From NCBI GenBank assembly GCA_958295755.1, contig OY282367.1:1616022-1680021 (forward strand): a DNA stretch of 64,000 nt, given 5' to 3'. How positions within the stretch are numbered: the stretch's first letter is position 1; each line of letters opens with the position of its first letter. Source of the stretch: an uncultured Acidimicrobiales bacterium. GTDB taxonomy: Bacteria; Actinomycetota; Acidimicrobiia; Acidimicrobiales; Hopanoidiivorantaceae. The notes under the pieces are model-generated. The model made no database searches and was not told the origin of the DNA. It saw only the letters and a program-made list of their open reading frames with translations. The translations under genes were made by a program, and so were the position numbers. This document shows, piece by piece, positions 42,530 to 50,711 of this stretch.

Positions 42530-43045
42530 ATGGAGCTTCATTTCGACGAACCTGACGCATTTGCCACCGGTGCCATTGGCCCGAAGGGACAACGCGTATT
42601 CTTTTTGATGGCCAAGCAAGGCGGCGAAGAGGCACCTGTGAAACTGGAAAAGCAGCAGGTGGCGAGACTGGCCGACTACCTAGAGCAGCTACTCTCTATG
42701 TTGCCTCCCTCTCAAGATTACGAAGAAGACCTGACCGAAGAACCTGAAGACCCAGGCGAGCCGAGCGATATGCTTTGGACTGTGGGCGGACTGGAAATCG
42801 GCTATTCCGAACAGAGCGACAAGATAGCCCTCTATATTGAAGAACTCGCTGAAACCGGCAACGAAGACGACCCACAAGCCGGACACGATGGCCCGCTCGA
42901 ACGCATCCGCATCTTGCTGCGCCGAGGTCAGACTATAGCCTTTATTCGTCAAGCTCGTGACATCGTGGCGGCAGGACGCCCGCTATGCATGTACTGTGCC
43001 GAACCGCTCAACTCCGATGACGGCTTCTGCCCCTGTCATAACTAG
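42530..43045 (+). CDS. DUF3090 family protein
   Basis: A 171-residue protein matching the actinobacterial DUF3090 (TIGR03847-type) family. The opening FDEPDAFATGAIGPKGQRVFFL, the central EKQQVARLADYLEQLL and the closing Cys-rich tail (CMYC, then CPC) are characteristic; the tail could bind a metal. The biochemical role is unknown. It is followed by the SCO1664-type gene, its usual neighbour in actinobacteria, which suggests a shared pathway. The middle (about residues 58-82) is very acidic. The start ATG follows GAAAGCAA, a weak ribosome binding site. Confidence 0.82.
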   Translation: MELHFDEPDAFATGAIGPKGQRVFFLMAKQGGEEAPVKLEKQQVARLADYLEQLLSMLPPSQDYEEDLTEEPEDPGEPSDMLWTVGGLEIGYSEQSDKIALYIEELAETGNEDDPQAGHDGPLERIRILLRRGQTIAFIRQARDIVAAGRPLCMYCAEPLNSDDGFCPCHN

Positions 43046-43130
43046 TGGCCCAGTGTTGCTCTGCTATAACTAATGCCTTAGTGTTCCGTTGCTATAACTA
43101 ATGTCTCCCTGCCACAACTAGTGTCTAGTG
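43037..43130 (+). repeat. Imperfect tandem repeat, four copies of (C)TATAACTARTG
   Basis: Copies start at 43037, 43064, 43092 and 43112. The array begins inside the end of the DUF3090 gene, and its last copy runs into the GTG start of the next gene (CTAGTGTCTAGTG). Confidence 0.75.
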
Positions 43131-44024
43131 TCATTTCGCGATCTACCTGAAACAGCACAAGCTCTGGACGCACTCCTCACTGGGGATATCTCTATAGTGG
43201 GGCGAATGCCTTGGAGTTCCAACGCGACATTTCTAGTGGATGTAGTGAATGCGGGCGTGGGCGAGATGGATGGAAAGGATGCGGGCGCGGAAGAGACAGA
43301 CTTCCCCATCCAAGCCGTCTACAAGCCTGTGCGAGGAGAACGGCAACTTTGGGATTTCCCGCCAGGGCTTCATAAGCGCGAGCGCGCCTGCTTTTTGCTG
43401 TCTGAAGCTTTGGGCTGGAATCTCGTGCCACCCACAATCATACGAGACGGGCCTCTGGGTGAAGGGTCGCTGCAGCTATTTGTGCTCGCCGATTTTGAAC
43501 ATCACTACTTCACCATCCGTCAAATCGACTCGCTGGGTCTTCAGTTGCGAAGGCTCTGTGCTTTTGACTTCGTAGCCAACTCCACCGATCGCAAAAGTGG
43601 CCATGTGCTGTTGACGGCGGGAAGCGAACCCGAGAGCGAAAATGAAGCTCAGAGCGAAACCCAGCGTGAGACCTCTGAAGAAAATGAAGCCCAAAGCGAA
43701 ACCCAGCGTGAAAGCCAGAGCGAAACCTCAGAACAAAATGAACCCCAGAACGAAACCTCAATCTTCGCCATAGACAACGGGCTCAGCTTCCACAGCGACT
43801 TCAAACTCCGCACCGTCCTCTGGGACTATTCAGGTGAGCCACTCCCCCAATGCGTCATGTCTGACCTGGCGGCTTTCCTAGCTCGTCCTGCCTACGATGA
43901 GCTACTTGAAGTCCTGAGCTCTGGCGAAGTTGACGCAGCCCTAGAGCGAGCCGAGCTTCTGCTGGAGTCGGGTGTCTTCCCCACCGACCCCAGCGGCCAA
44001 CGTTGGCCTTGGCCCATAGTGTAA
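43128..44024 (+). CDS. SCO1664 family protein (PI3/4-kinase-like fold)
   Basis: A 298-residue member of the actinobacterial SCO1664 (TIGR03843) family, distantly related to phosphatidylinositol 3/4-kinases; its substrate is unknown. Conserved blocks are YKPVRGERQLWDFP, ERACFLLSEALGWNLVPPT with RDGPLGEGSLQLFV, the catalytic-loop-like DRKSGHVLL, and the metal-site-like AIDNGLSFH. Between the last two blocks the protein carries about 48 residues of E/S/Q/T/N-rich low-complexity sequence (about residues 164-211) that I do not know from the family. This insert is encoded by 42-bp imperfect tandem repeats (43638-43760) and is probably a disordered loop. The GTG start is the only one that keeps the conserved N-terminal FRDLP segment. 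Confidence 0.8.
   Translation: MSFRDLPETAQALDALLTGDISIVGRMPWSSNATFLVDVVNAGVGEMDGKDAGAEETDFPIQAVYKPVRGERQLWDFPPGLHKRERACFLLSEALGWNLVPPTIIRDGPLGEGSLQLFVLADFEHHYFTIRQIDSLGLQLRRLCAFDFVANSTDRKSGHVLLTAGSEPESENEAQSETQRETSEENEAQSETQRESQSETSEQNEPQNETSIFAIDNGLSFHSDFKLRTVLWDYSGEPLPQCVMSDLAAFLARPAYDELLEVLSSGEVDAALERAELLLESGVFPTDPSGQRWPWPIV
43638..43760 (+). repeat. In-frame low-complexity tandem repeat in the SCO1664-type gene
   Basis: Units of about 42 bp encode ENEAQSETQRETSE and variants. Expansion is in frame and sits exactly between two kinase-like motifs. Confidence 0.8.
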
Positions 44025-44141
44025 CCCTGCGCCCTAATAGCAATAAACTGAATAAGCCGCAAAACTGAAATAAGAAACAAGCACAAGCTGAAACAAAAAG
44101 CTAAAACACAAAGCTAAACCGCAAAAGACAGGGAGAAAATA

Positions 44142-45074
44142 ATGACAAAACTCTGTGAAGGAAAAGTAGCAGTAGTCACAGGCGCAGGACGAGGTATCGG
44201 CAAAGAACATGCTCTGATGCTCGCTCATCACGGCGCATCAGTCATCGTCAATGACTTAGGCGGTGACGAACACGGAGCCGGTAGCGATATCACGCCCGCC
44301 CAAGAAGTAGTGGACGAGATACGAGCTGGCGGTGGTAAAGCCGAGGTCAACGGGGCCGATGTCGGCGACTTCGGCCAAGCCAAAGCCATGATTCACCAAG
44401 CCATAGACACCTACGGCAATATAGACATTCTCATCAACAACGCAGGCATCTTGCGAGATCGCATGATCTTTTCGCTTTCCGAAGACGACTTCGACTCGGT
44501 AATTAATGTGCACCTCAAAGGCACTTTCGCACCGCTTCACCATGCAGCTATCTATTGGCGCGAACGCACCAAAGCCGGCGAGACGAATGATGCCCGTGTG
44601 ATCAATACCGCATCGCCTTCAGGCATCTATGGCAATATCGGGCAAACCAACTATGGTGCTGCCAAAGCCGGCATCGCCGCTATGAGCATCATCTCGGCAA
44701 TGGAGCTAGTGAAATACGGAGTGACGGTTAATTGTCTAGCCCCTGGTGCTTTGACTCGCCTTACTGCTCCTCTCATAGGTGGCTCGTTCAGCGAAGATTC
44801 GACCTTGGCGATGTCGCCGATTTGGGTGGCAGCGACAGCCGTGTGGCTCTGCAGCGATGAAGCCAAGAATGTAACCGGCAGAGTATTTGATGTCTCAGGC
44901 AACTCGCTCTCGGTGGCAGAAGGCTGGAGGCGCGGCCCCGAAGTCATCACAGAAGAACCCGACCCCACAAAGTTAGGCCCTGTAATGCTAGACCTTCTGC
45001 GCAAAGCCCGCATCAACGCCGACATGTCGGGGCACGAAGCTGAAGGCCTGGGCCGCCCCACACAGAATCTGTAG
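44142..45074 (+). CDS. Short-chain dehydrogenase, 3-hydroxyacyl-CoA dehydrogenase type
   Basis: A 310-residue SDR using NAD(P). It shows the cofactor motif TGAGRGIG (about residues 14-21), the NNAG motif, and a catalytic Ser in INTASPSG with the YGAAK Tyr/Lys pair. The stretch KEHALMLAHHGASVIVNDLGG strongly resembles the hydroxyacyl-CoA dehydrogenase domain of HSD17B4/MFE-2, so fatty-acyl or sterol side-chain beta-oxidation is plausible. GGGAGA precedes the ATG. The upstream spacer (44025-44141) is very A-rich with repeated AAAGCTAAA-like words and no gene. Confidence 0.85.
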   Translation: MTKLCEGKVAVVTGAGRGIGKEHALMLAHHGASVIVNDLGGDEHGAGSDITPAQEVVDEIRAGGGKAEVNGADVGDFGQAKAMIHQAIDTYGNIDILINNAGILRDRMIFSLSEDDFDSVINVHLKGTFAPLHHAAIYWRERTKAGETNDARVINTASPSGIYGNIGQTNYGAAKAGIAAMSIISAMELVKYGVTVNCLAPGALTRLTAPLIGGSFSEDSTLAMSPIWVAATAVWLCSDEAKNVTGRVFDVSGNSLSVAEGWRRGPEVITEEPDPTKLGPVMLDLLRKARINADMSGHEAEGLGRPTQNL

Positions 45075-45097
45075 CAGCAGCAGAAACCTGTAGCAGA

Positions 45098-45796
45098 GTG
45101 ACTAGCGGCGCAGACGAATTCGCCGATCTTTGCCAGCGTGTGCTGCGTATTGGCAAGCGACGTTCTAGTGTCTGCTTGTATCGCTTTATCACTTGGATAG
45201 TTCGAACTCTCGTCTATCGGTACTTCTCTTTGCAAAGTAGCGGCAGAGAACATCTGAATCTGCCGGGGCCGTTCATCATCGCCCCAGTGCATCGCTCTAA
45301 CTTAGATGTGCCGCTCGTTGCCCCGCTCTCTAAGCGGCACATTCGCTCGCTCGCTAAAGATTCTATGTTTAAGGGTCGTCTCGCCTCGTGGTTTAGTGCG
45401 GCTATTGGGGCTGTGCCTGTGCGCCGAGGGCAAGCCGACCGTCAAGCTTTGGAGATGACGGAACAGCTCTTGCTCGGTGGCGAAGCGGTGCTTGTGTTCC
45501 CCGAAGGTACTCGCCAGCACGGGAGCGAAGTGGAGTCAATTTTTGATGGTTGTGCTTATCTGGCGGCAAAGTGTGATGCCCCTGTGGTGCCTGTAGGAAT
45601 AGTTGGCACTGAAGAAGCTATGCCATCGGGCGTGAAGATACCGCGCAGACGAAAAGTGGTAGTTTGTGTGGGCGAGCCGATGTGGTTTAACGCTGGAGCT
45701 GGTGGTCGTGCAGCGGCGAGGCGAGAATTCTCTGAGCAGTTGCGCCTCCGCTTGCAAGAGCTAATGGACGAGGCGGCAGTTATTTGCCAAAGCTAG
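45098..45796 (+). CDS. 1-acyl-sn-glycerol-3-phosphate acyltransferase (PlsC family)
   Basis: A 232-residue glycerophospholipid acyltransferase that likely adds an acyl chain to lysophosphatidic acid at the inner membrane face. Motif I is HRSNLD (H and D catalytic), motif II is GAVPVRRG, motif III is FPEGTR and motif IV is VPVGI. A hydrophobic N-terminal stretch (LYRFITWIVRTLVY) may contact the membrane. It starts with GTG 23 bases after the SDR gene, suggesting co-transcription. Confidence 0.85.
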   Translation: MTSGADEFADLCQRVLRIGKRRSSVCLYRFITWIVRTLVYRYFSLQSSGREHLNLPGPFIIAPVHRSNLDVPLVAPLSKRHIRSLAKDSMFKGRLASWFSAAIGAVPVRRGQADRQALEMTEQLLLGGEAVLVFPEGTRQHGSEVESIFDGCAYLAAKCDAPVVPVGIVGTEEAMPSGVKIPRRRKVVVCVGEPMWFNAGAGGRAAARREFSEQLRLRLQELMDEAAVICQS

Positions 45797-45816
45797 TAGA
45801 GAAAGCTACAATCCGT

Positions 45817-46974
45817 ATGTCTGAGAATCCATACCTGACCTCCAGAATGCGGGGCTTCGGCACCACTATTTTCGCCCAGATGTCGGCTCTAGCAGTAGCC
45901 ACCCAAGCCGTGAACCTAGGACAAGGCTTCCCCGACACCGACGGCCCGCCAGAAATCCTAGAAGCAGCCATTGATGCTATCCGAGCGGGTCACAATCAAT
46001 ATCCGCCTGGCATCGGTATTCCAGAGCTGCGCCAAGCCGTAGCCGAGCACCAAAAACGCTTCTATGACATCACCCTCAACCCTGACACCGAAGTGCTAAT
46101 CACCGCAGGCGCAACCGAAGCCATCACAGCCGCTTTGTTGGCTCTTTGCGAATTCGGTGACGAAGTGGTTGTTTTTGAGCCGTATTATGACAGCTACGCT
46201 GCCGCCATCGCCATGGCCGGCGCACATCGCCGTTGCGTGCCGCTGCGCCCACCCGACTATAGCTACGCCCCGGAGGATTTGGAAGCGGCAATCTCGGAGC
46301 GCACTCGCCTCATCCTTGTCAACTCGCCTCACAATCCCACAGGCAAAGTCTTCAGCCGTAGCGAACTTTCCCACATCGCCAGCCTCGCCGTCGAGCGCAA
46401 TTTGTTAGTGGTGACTGATGAGGTGTATGAGCATATCGTCTTTGAAGGCGAACATTTGCCGCTGGCTACTTTTCCGCAGATGGCCGAGCGCACGGTGTCG
46501 ATAAGTTCGGCGGGCAAGACTTTTTCGGTAACTGGCTGGAAAATCGGCTGGATCACAACCACCGAAGAGCTGGTAAGAGCCATACAGACCACCAAGCAGT
46601 TCCTCACCTATGTGAACGGAGCGCCCTTCCAGCATGCCATCGTTAAGGGTCTTCGTTTGGGCGATAGCTATTTCAAAGAGTTAGCGCAAAATCTGCAGAT
46701 GTGTAAAGATGAACTTTCTGCGGGGTTGCGGGAGGTGGGGATGGAAGTCCATGAGTCACATGGCACATACTTTGTTATCTCAGACATTTCTGGTTTCGCC
46801 GATGACGGCTTAGAATTCTGCCTCGGGCTACCTGAGCGATGCGGCGTGGTGGCTGTGCCGGTGCAAGTTTTCTGCGATGATTTGGAACTGGGGGCGTCAC
46901 TAGCGCGCTTTGCTTTCTGTAAAAAACCCGAAGTCATAGCCGAAGCTGTGAAACGCCTTGGCAGACTTAACTAG
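45817..46974 (+). CDS. PLP-dependent class I/II aminotransferase
   Basis: A 385-residue fold-type I aminotransferase. The PLP lysine lies in SSAGKTFSVTGWKIGW. NLGQGFPDTDGPPEIL, NSPHNPTG and VTDEVYEHIVF are typical of the group containing methionine and kynurenine aminotransferases and N-succinyldiaminopimelate aminotransferase (DapC). I cannot assign the substrate. The frame is open upstream to a TTG at 45784 inside the acyltransferase gene; the ATG at 45817 is preferred because MSENPYLTSRM is a normal start for the family and GAGAAAG lies upstream. Confidence 0.85.
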   Translation: MSENPYLTSRMRGFGTTIFAQMSALAVATQAVNLGQGFPDTDGPPEILEAAIDAIRAGHNQYPPGIGIPELRQAVAEHQKRFYDITLNPDTEVLITAGATEAITAALLALCEFGDEVVVFEPYYDSYAAAIAMAGAHRRCVPLRPPDYSYAPEDLEAAISERTRLILVNSPHNPTGKVFSRSELSHIASLAVERNLLVVTDEVYEHIVFEGEHLPLATFPQMAERTVSISSAGKTFSVTGWKIGWITTTEELVRAIQTTKQFLTYVNGAPFQHAIVKGLRLGDSYFKELAQNLQMCKDELSAGLREVGMEVHESHGTYFVISDISGFADDGLEFCLGLPERCGVVAVPVQVFCDDLELGASLARFAFCKKPEVIAEAVKRLGRLN

Positions 46975-46993
46975 GAGAAATGGGAGGCAACTT

Positions 46994-47590
46994 ATGGAAC
47001 CTGTCAGAATCGTGCAAGGGCGGGCAGTCCCGTTGCCTCGTTCAGATGTCGACACCGATCAGATAATCCCCAGCGACTGGCTAAAGCGGGTAGAGCGCAC
47101 GGGCTTTGAAAAAGGTCTCTTCTCAGAGTGGAGAGACGACCCCAACTTTGTGCTAAACGACGAACGCTACGCAGGCGCAAAGATTTTGATTGCCGGCCCT
47201 AACTTCGGCGTAGGCTCTTCCAGAGAGCACGCAGTATGGGCACTGCAGCAGTCGGGGTTCCAAGCGGTAGTCTCAGCGCGTTTCGGCGACATCTTTCGCA
47301 ATAACTCTGTGAAATGCGGGTTGCTGCCTGTGGAAGTAACAGCTGAGTTTGCCACTCAACTGATGGAGCTAGTTACCGAAAATGCCGACTTGGAACTCAC
47401 GATAGATTTAGCCACTCGCACCATAGAAGCACCTGAGGCAGGTATATCTGAGCCTTTCAACATAGATGAGACTTCGGCTCAAAGACTTATAGAAGGTCTG
47501 GACGACATAGGTCTAACTTTGCGCCATGAACCTCAAATCACGACCTACGAAAACACTAGACCTGCTTGGCTTCCCTCACTTTCGTCTTGA
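46994..47590 (+). CDS. leuD: 3-isopropylmalate dehydratase small subunit
   Basis: A 198-residue LeuD, the swivelling small subunit that joins LeuC in the isomerisation of 2- to 3-isopropylmalate in leucine synthesis. DVDTDQIIPSDWL, the signature GSSREHAVWAL, and ARFGDIFRNNSVKCGLLPV are present and length is normal. GGGAGG lies six bases before the ATG, which fixes the start; an upstream in-frame start would overlap the aminotransferase gene. leuC is not adjacent in the window. Confidence 0.92.
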   Translation: MEPVRIVQGRAVPLPRSDVDTDQIIPSDWLKRVERTGFEKGLFSEWRDDPNFVLNDERYAGAKILIAGPNFGVGSSREHAVWALQQSGFQAVVSARFGDIFRNNSVKCGLLPVEVTAEFATQLMELVTENADLELTIDLATRTIEAPEAGISEPFNIDETSAQRLIEGLDDIGLTLRHEPQITTYENTRPAWLPSLSS

Positions 47591-47591
47591 C

Positions 47592-47660
47592 TGCTGTTTT
47601 GCTAGCTATGCTGTTTTTGCTAGCTATGCTGTTTTGCTAGCTATGCTGTTTTGCTAGCTA
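47592..47660 (+). repeat. Tandem repeat, four copies of TGCTGTTTTGCTAGCTA
   Basis: Units are 47592-47608, 47609-47626 (one extra T), 47627-47643 and 47644-47660. Each contains the palindrome GCTAGC. It occupies the spacer directly after leuD. Confidence 0.92.
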
Positions 47661-47690
47661 TGCGGTGGCAGGCTTTTGAGGTAGCTAAAT

Positions 47691-47744
47691 GAAACTAGAA
47701 AGAATCCGAAACTAGCAAGAATCCAATGAAACTAGCAACGATCC
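47691..47744 (+). repeat. Threefold copy of a gene start, GAAACTAGNAANRATCC
   Basis: Copies lie at 47691-47707, 47708-47724 and 47728-47744. The last copy is the true start of the next gene (ATG at 47726); the first copy also has an ATG (47689) that opens an 8-codon frame ending in TAG. Confidence 0.85.
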
Positions 47745-48619
47745 AGCACGATATTTTCTGGGAACAGCCAGAGGAAAACTTCGCGCATCTGGCAGAGCTA
47801 ATCTCCGCGGCTGCCGATACGGGTGCCCGTCTAGTCATGCTCACTGAAATGTTCAGCTACGGCTTCTCAATGAATGTGAGTCAAATAGCTGAGGCGGCAG
47901 ACGGCCCTAGCACTCAATTTCTAGTGGAGCAAGCCCGAAGCCATAACATCTGGCTAGGCGGCACTATTCCAGTGCTGGCTGATTCTGGGCCGTCTAATAG
48001 TGGGCCGTCTAATACTGGGCCGTCTAATAGTGGGCGTGGTGATTCTGTGCGGGCTGATTCTGCCTCTCTCAAAGCCACCCCCAAGGCTAAAAATATGTTT
48101 GTCTTAGCCGCTCCTGACGGTAGCACCCACAGCTACGCCAAAATTCACCCTTTCACATATGGCGGCGAAGATGACCACTACGAAGGTGGCGATGATTTGG
48201 TGCAAGTCCAAGTGGAAGACATTTGGGTGAGTCTGAGCGTCTGCTACGACCTGCGTTTTCCCTATATTTTCTGGCCCCTGGCTGAAACTACCGACCTCTA
48301 TCTAGTGCCCGCCAACTGGCCCTCCAAACGCCGCCACCACTGGCAATCCCTACTAGTAGCCAGGGCTATAGAGAACCAAGCCTATGTAGCAGGCATAAAC
48401 AGAGTTGGCACAGGCGGCGACATTCATTACAGCGGAGACTCCGCCATAATCTCCCCCACCGGCGAAACCCTAGCTACTGACACCACTACTGCTGGCACCA
48501 CTACCACTGATCTAGCTACTCCCGAAACCATCCTCACCGCCGACATAGACCCCCAAGTCGTCGCCTCCGTCCGCTCCCGCTTCCCCTTCCTCCAAGATCG
48601 CCTCCAAAACATTAGCTAA
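47726..48619 (+). CDS. Carbon-nitrogen hydrolase (nitrilase superfamily, omega-amidase-like)
   Basis: A 297-residue amidase of the nitrilase superfamily. The Glu-Lys-Cys triad is visible as E41 in LTEMF, the Lys of YAKIHPF and the Cys of SVCYDLRFP. The layout resembles omega-amidase/Nit2 enzymes that hydrolyse alpha-keto amides. After GGTIPVLADS there is an insert of about 30 residues (SGPSN repeats, then an S/A/K-rich run) encoded by 15-bp tandem repeats (47986-48030). A second T/A-rich insert lies before the last strand (TTTAGTTTTDLAT). Both lie away from the triad. Confidence 0.85.
   Translation: MKLATIQHDIFWEQPEENFAHLAELISAAADTGARLVMLTEMFSYGFSMNVSQIAEAADGPSTQFLVEQARSHNIWLGGTIPVLADSGPSNSGPSNTGPSNSGRGDSVRADSASLKATPKAKNMFVLAAPDGSTHSYAKIHPFTYGGEDDHYEGGDDLVQVQVEDIWVSLSVCYDLRFPYIFWPLAETTDLYLVPANWPSKRRHHWQSLLVARAIENQAYVAGINRVGTGGDIHYSGDSAIISPTGETLATDTTTAGTTTTDLATPETILTADIDPQVVASVRSRFPFLQDRLQNIS
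47986..48030 (+). repeat. 15-bp tandem repeat (three copies) in the amidase gene
   Basis: TGGGCCGTCTAATAG or a one-base variant is repeated three times, encoding SGPSN-type units as an in-frame surface insert. Confidence 0.9.
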
Positions 48620-48637
48620 GTCCCCATCACACCCATG

Positions 48638-48659
48638 CATACAATAGGAGTATGACGGG
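48638..48659 (+). repeat. 22-bp direct repeat flanking the R-M cassette (left copy)
   Basis: These 22 bases are identical to 50664-50685. The repeat contains TACAAT (48640-48645), AGGAG, and an ATG six bases after the TACAAT, which is the arrangement of a leaderless actinobacterial promoter and start. Confidence 0.93.
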
Positions 48660-49542
48660 CAACACCAAACTTCATGGGATCGACACAGCAAAGGTTGCCG
48701 AAGCCAACGCAACTAGGAGACTTGTTCTCAATGCGGAAAAACGTCGCAAGAGTATGATCGCCTTCGGGTGGTACGGCGGAAAATTCAGTCATCTCGATTT
48801 TATCCTCCCCCATCTGCCAGATGATGCACTCCACTTTTGCGATGTCTATGGGGGGTCAGCCGCCGTTCTGCTGAATCGTGAGCCAGCCCCAGTGGAAACC
48901 TACAACGACATCGACTCTGACTTGACAAACTTTTTTGAGACTTTGCGAGACCATGAAGATGAACTAGTGCGTGCCATAGGCTTAACGCCATTCTCAAGGG
49001 AAGAACTCGTGCGGGCTTGCGAACCAGCCGATGGTATCTCGAAAGTCGAAAGGGCGCGGCGGTTTTATGTCCGCGCTCGTCAAACCCGCACTGGTCTCGC
49101 TCAAGCGAGCAGTGAAGGTAGATGGGCACACTGCATTCTTACCTCACGGGCGGGAATGGCAGGGGCTGTGTCGCGGTGGCTAGGAGGCGTAGAAGCACTT
49201 TCTGAGATCGCCCAGCGTCTGCTGCGAGTTCAAATCGAAAATGTGCCCGCTACCGAAGTAATCCAACGCTACGATACCGATGACACCCTGTTCTACCTTG
49301 ATCCTCCCTATGTTCATTCGGCTCGTGGGGATTCGCATGCTTATATGGTGGAGATGTCAGACAGCGACCACGAAGAACTTGCCGAATTATTGAAGACTAT
49401 AACTGGACGGGCGGTTCTTTCGGGGTACAGAACTGATCTCTACGATCGCCTCTATCATGATTGGAACCGAGTGGACGCTGATATGAAGACTTGCCATTCA
49501 GTGCGCCAACCAAGACAAGAATCTCTGTGGTGCAATTTCTGA
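48652..49542 (+). CDS. DNA N6-adenine methyltransferase (Dam/D12 class)
   Basis: A 296-residue type II modification methyltransferase that would methylate adenine in the target of the partner nuclease. Motifs are FGWYGGKFS (about residues 38-46), the AdoMet-pocket DVYGGSAAVLLN, NDIDSDLTNFF, and DPPY (about residue 217). It ends ESLWCNF, as in other D12-class enzymes, so it is complete. The ATG at 48652 lies in the left direct repeat, with TACAAT as a leaderless -10; AGGAG is only one base from it, too close for normal use. An internal ATG at 48754 (MIAFGWYGG) is a possible alternative start. Its stop overlaps the endonuclease start by one base (TGATG). Confidence 0.85.
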   Translation: MTGNTKLHGIDTAKVAEANATRRLVLNAEKRRKSMIAFGWYGGKFSHLDFILPHLPDDALHFCDVYGGSAAVLLNREPAPVETYNDIDSDLTNFFETLRDHEDELVRAIGLTPFSREELVRACEPADGISKVERARRFYVRARQTRTGLAQASSEGRWAHCILTSRAGMAGAVSRWLGGVEALSEIAQRLLRVQIENVPATEVIQRYDTDDTLFYLDPPYVHSARGDSHAYMVEMSDSDHEELAELLKTITGRAVLSGYRTDLYDRLYHDWNRVDADMKTCHSVRQPRQESLWCNF

Positions 49543-50681
49543 TGGAGGTGGATGAAAAGGCTCTTGAAGTGCTGAGAACCTTGTGGGCCGAGACAATAAA
49601 CAATTTTGAGAGTAAACCAGATCCTGACATCGATCTGTTGATCTACTCCAACTCAGTCTCTATCCGCTTTGCCACAATAACCCAAATATTGGGCAAACTT
49701 ATTGATTCAAACCGTGATATTCTCTGCCTGCAGAAAGGCAGCAAGGAAGACACCCAGCAAAGTAGCCGCTGGGACTCTAGAAGCTTTTGCAGCAAGGTTG
49801 TCGTTCCTTGGGTTCAAGAAACCGAGAGCATGCGTCATGTAATCGGCAATAGTACCGACCCTTATGTGAGCAAACCACTACGACGACCTTGGCTTCACGA
49901 AGGATTGGAGCATGTTAAATCTAGAGGTGAGTGGGAAAAGCTGATTATCTTGCTGCGCGAAATTCAAGAAGATGACAACCCCTCTGAGGCAGCGAAATCA
50001 GTACTGAGAAAATGTTTGGAAAGCGTAGCTCGTCGTCTTATGACAATCGAGATTTCATACCCTGTGCCAATAAGGGCAAGCCACGAACAGACAGGCACTG
50101 CTTTGACTGAATTCATTGAGGTTTCACATGGTGGTGAAGGTCTGCTGATAGCAACTACTGCCGTTGTAAAAGTTCTAGCTGAAGAATTCGGTCTGTATTC
50201 AGATGTAAAGCGACAAGGCATCACCGATTCGGACACAGCAAGCGGAGTTCCAGGTGATATTCTCTGCTACCAGCTAGATGCAGAAGGCGAAGACAAACTC
50301 TGCTTGGTGATAGAGGCAAAAAATCGAGATTTGACTATCACTGAGTTAGACGCGACAATCCACAAAGCTCGTGAAAAGCGTCTCACAGAAATGATATTCG
50401 TGACTCCCTCGATGAAAAAGTCAGATGCTGAAGCAATCAAAAAGCGAATCTCTCATGAATGGTTTCAAGGGATCAATGTGTATCAGATCTCGTTTGATGA
50501 GCTGGCCAAACCTCTTCTCATGCTCCTAGGAGAACAAGCGAGATGCCGCATACTAGAGATGATCGGAGATGAGATAGATGATAAATCTTCAAACATAGCC
50601 TTAAGGAAGCAGTGGTCTGACATTCTTCTGTCTATCGGTGCCGAGAGCGATAATTTGTCTACCCATACAATAGGAGTATGA
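49542..50681 (+). CDS. Type II restriction endonuclease, SacI-like
   Basis: A 379-residue protein resembling the RE_SacI endonuclease family: SIRFATITQILGKLID, SRSFCSKVVVPW and GNSTDPYVSKPLRRPWL match what I recall of its N-terminal blocks. A PD-(D/E)xK nuclease core is visible as PGDI (about residue 237) and VIEAKNR (about residue 257). The start ATG overlaps the methyltransferase stop (TGATG), which ties expression to the modification enzyme; a TTG further upstream would lie inside the methyltransferase gene. The last residues (THTIGV) are encoded by the right direct repeat. The recognition site cannot be read from sequence; SacI itself cuts GAGCTC. Confidence 0.78.
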   Translation: MEVDEKALEVLRTLWAETINNFESKPDPDIDLLIYSNSVSIRFATITQILGKLIDSNRDILCLQKGSKEDTQQSSRWDSRSFCSKVVVPWVQETESMRHVIGNSTDPYVSKPLRRPWLHEGLEHVKSRGEWEKLIILLREIQEDDNPSEAAKSVLRKCLESVARRLMTIEISYPVPIRASHEQTGTALTEFIEVSHGGEGLLIATTAVVKVLAEEFGLYSDVKRQGITDSDTASGVPGDILCYQLDAEGEDKLCLVIEAKNRDLTITELDATIHKAREKRLTEMIFVTPSMKKSDAEAIKKRISHEWFQGINVYQISFDELAKPLLMLLGEQARCRILEMIGDEIDDKSSNIALRKQWSDILLSIGAESDNLSTHTIGV

Positions 50682-50685
50682 CGGG
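50664..50685 (+). repeat. 22-bp direct repeat flanking the R-M cassette (right copy)
   Basis: Identical to 48638-48659. It supplies the end of the endonuclease gene and a TACAAT plus ATG (50678) just before the ATPase gene. The ATG at 50678 opens only a six-codon frame (MTGEEI) and overlaps the endonuclease stop. Confidence 0.93.
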
Positions 50686-50711
50686 AGAGGAAATATGACG
50701 GGTGAGGAAAT
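50678..50711 (+). repeat. 17-bp tandem duplication at the ATPase start
   Basis: 50678-50694 and 50695-50711 differ by one base and each begin ATGACGGG. Since 17 is not a multiple of three, only the second ATG (50695) opens the ATPase frame. Confidence 0.9.

Noticed and set aside
48638..50685. R-M cassette considered as an insertion sequence or integron cassette
   Set aside because: No transposase, integrase, terminal inverted repeats or attC-like element is visible; only the 22-bp direct repeats are present.
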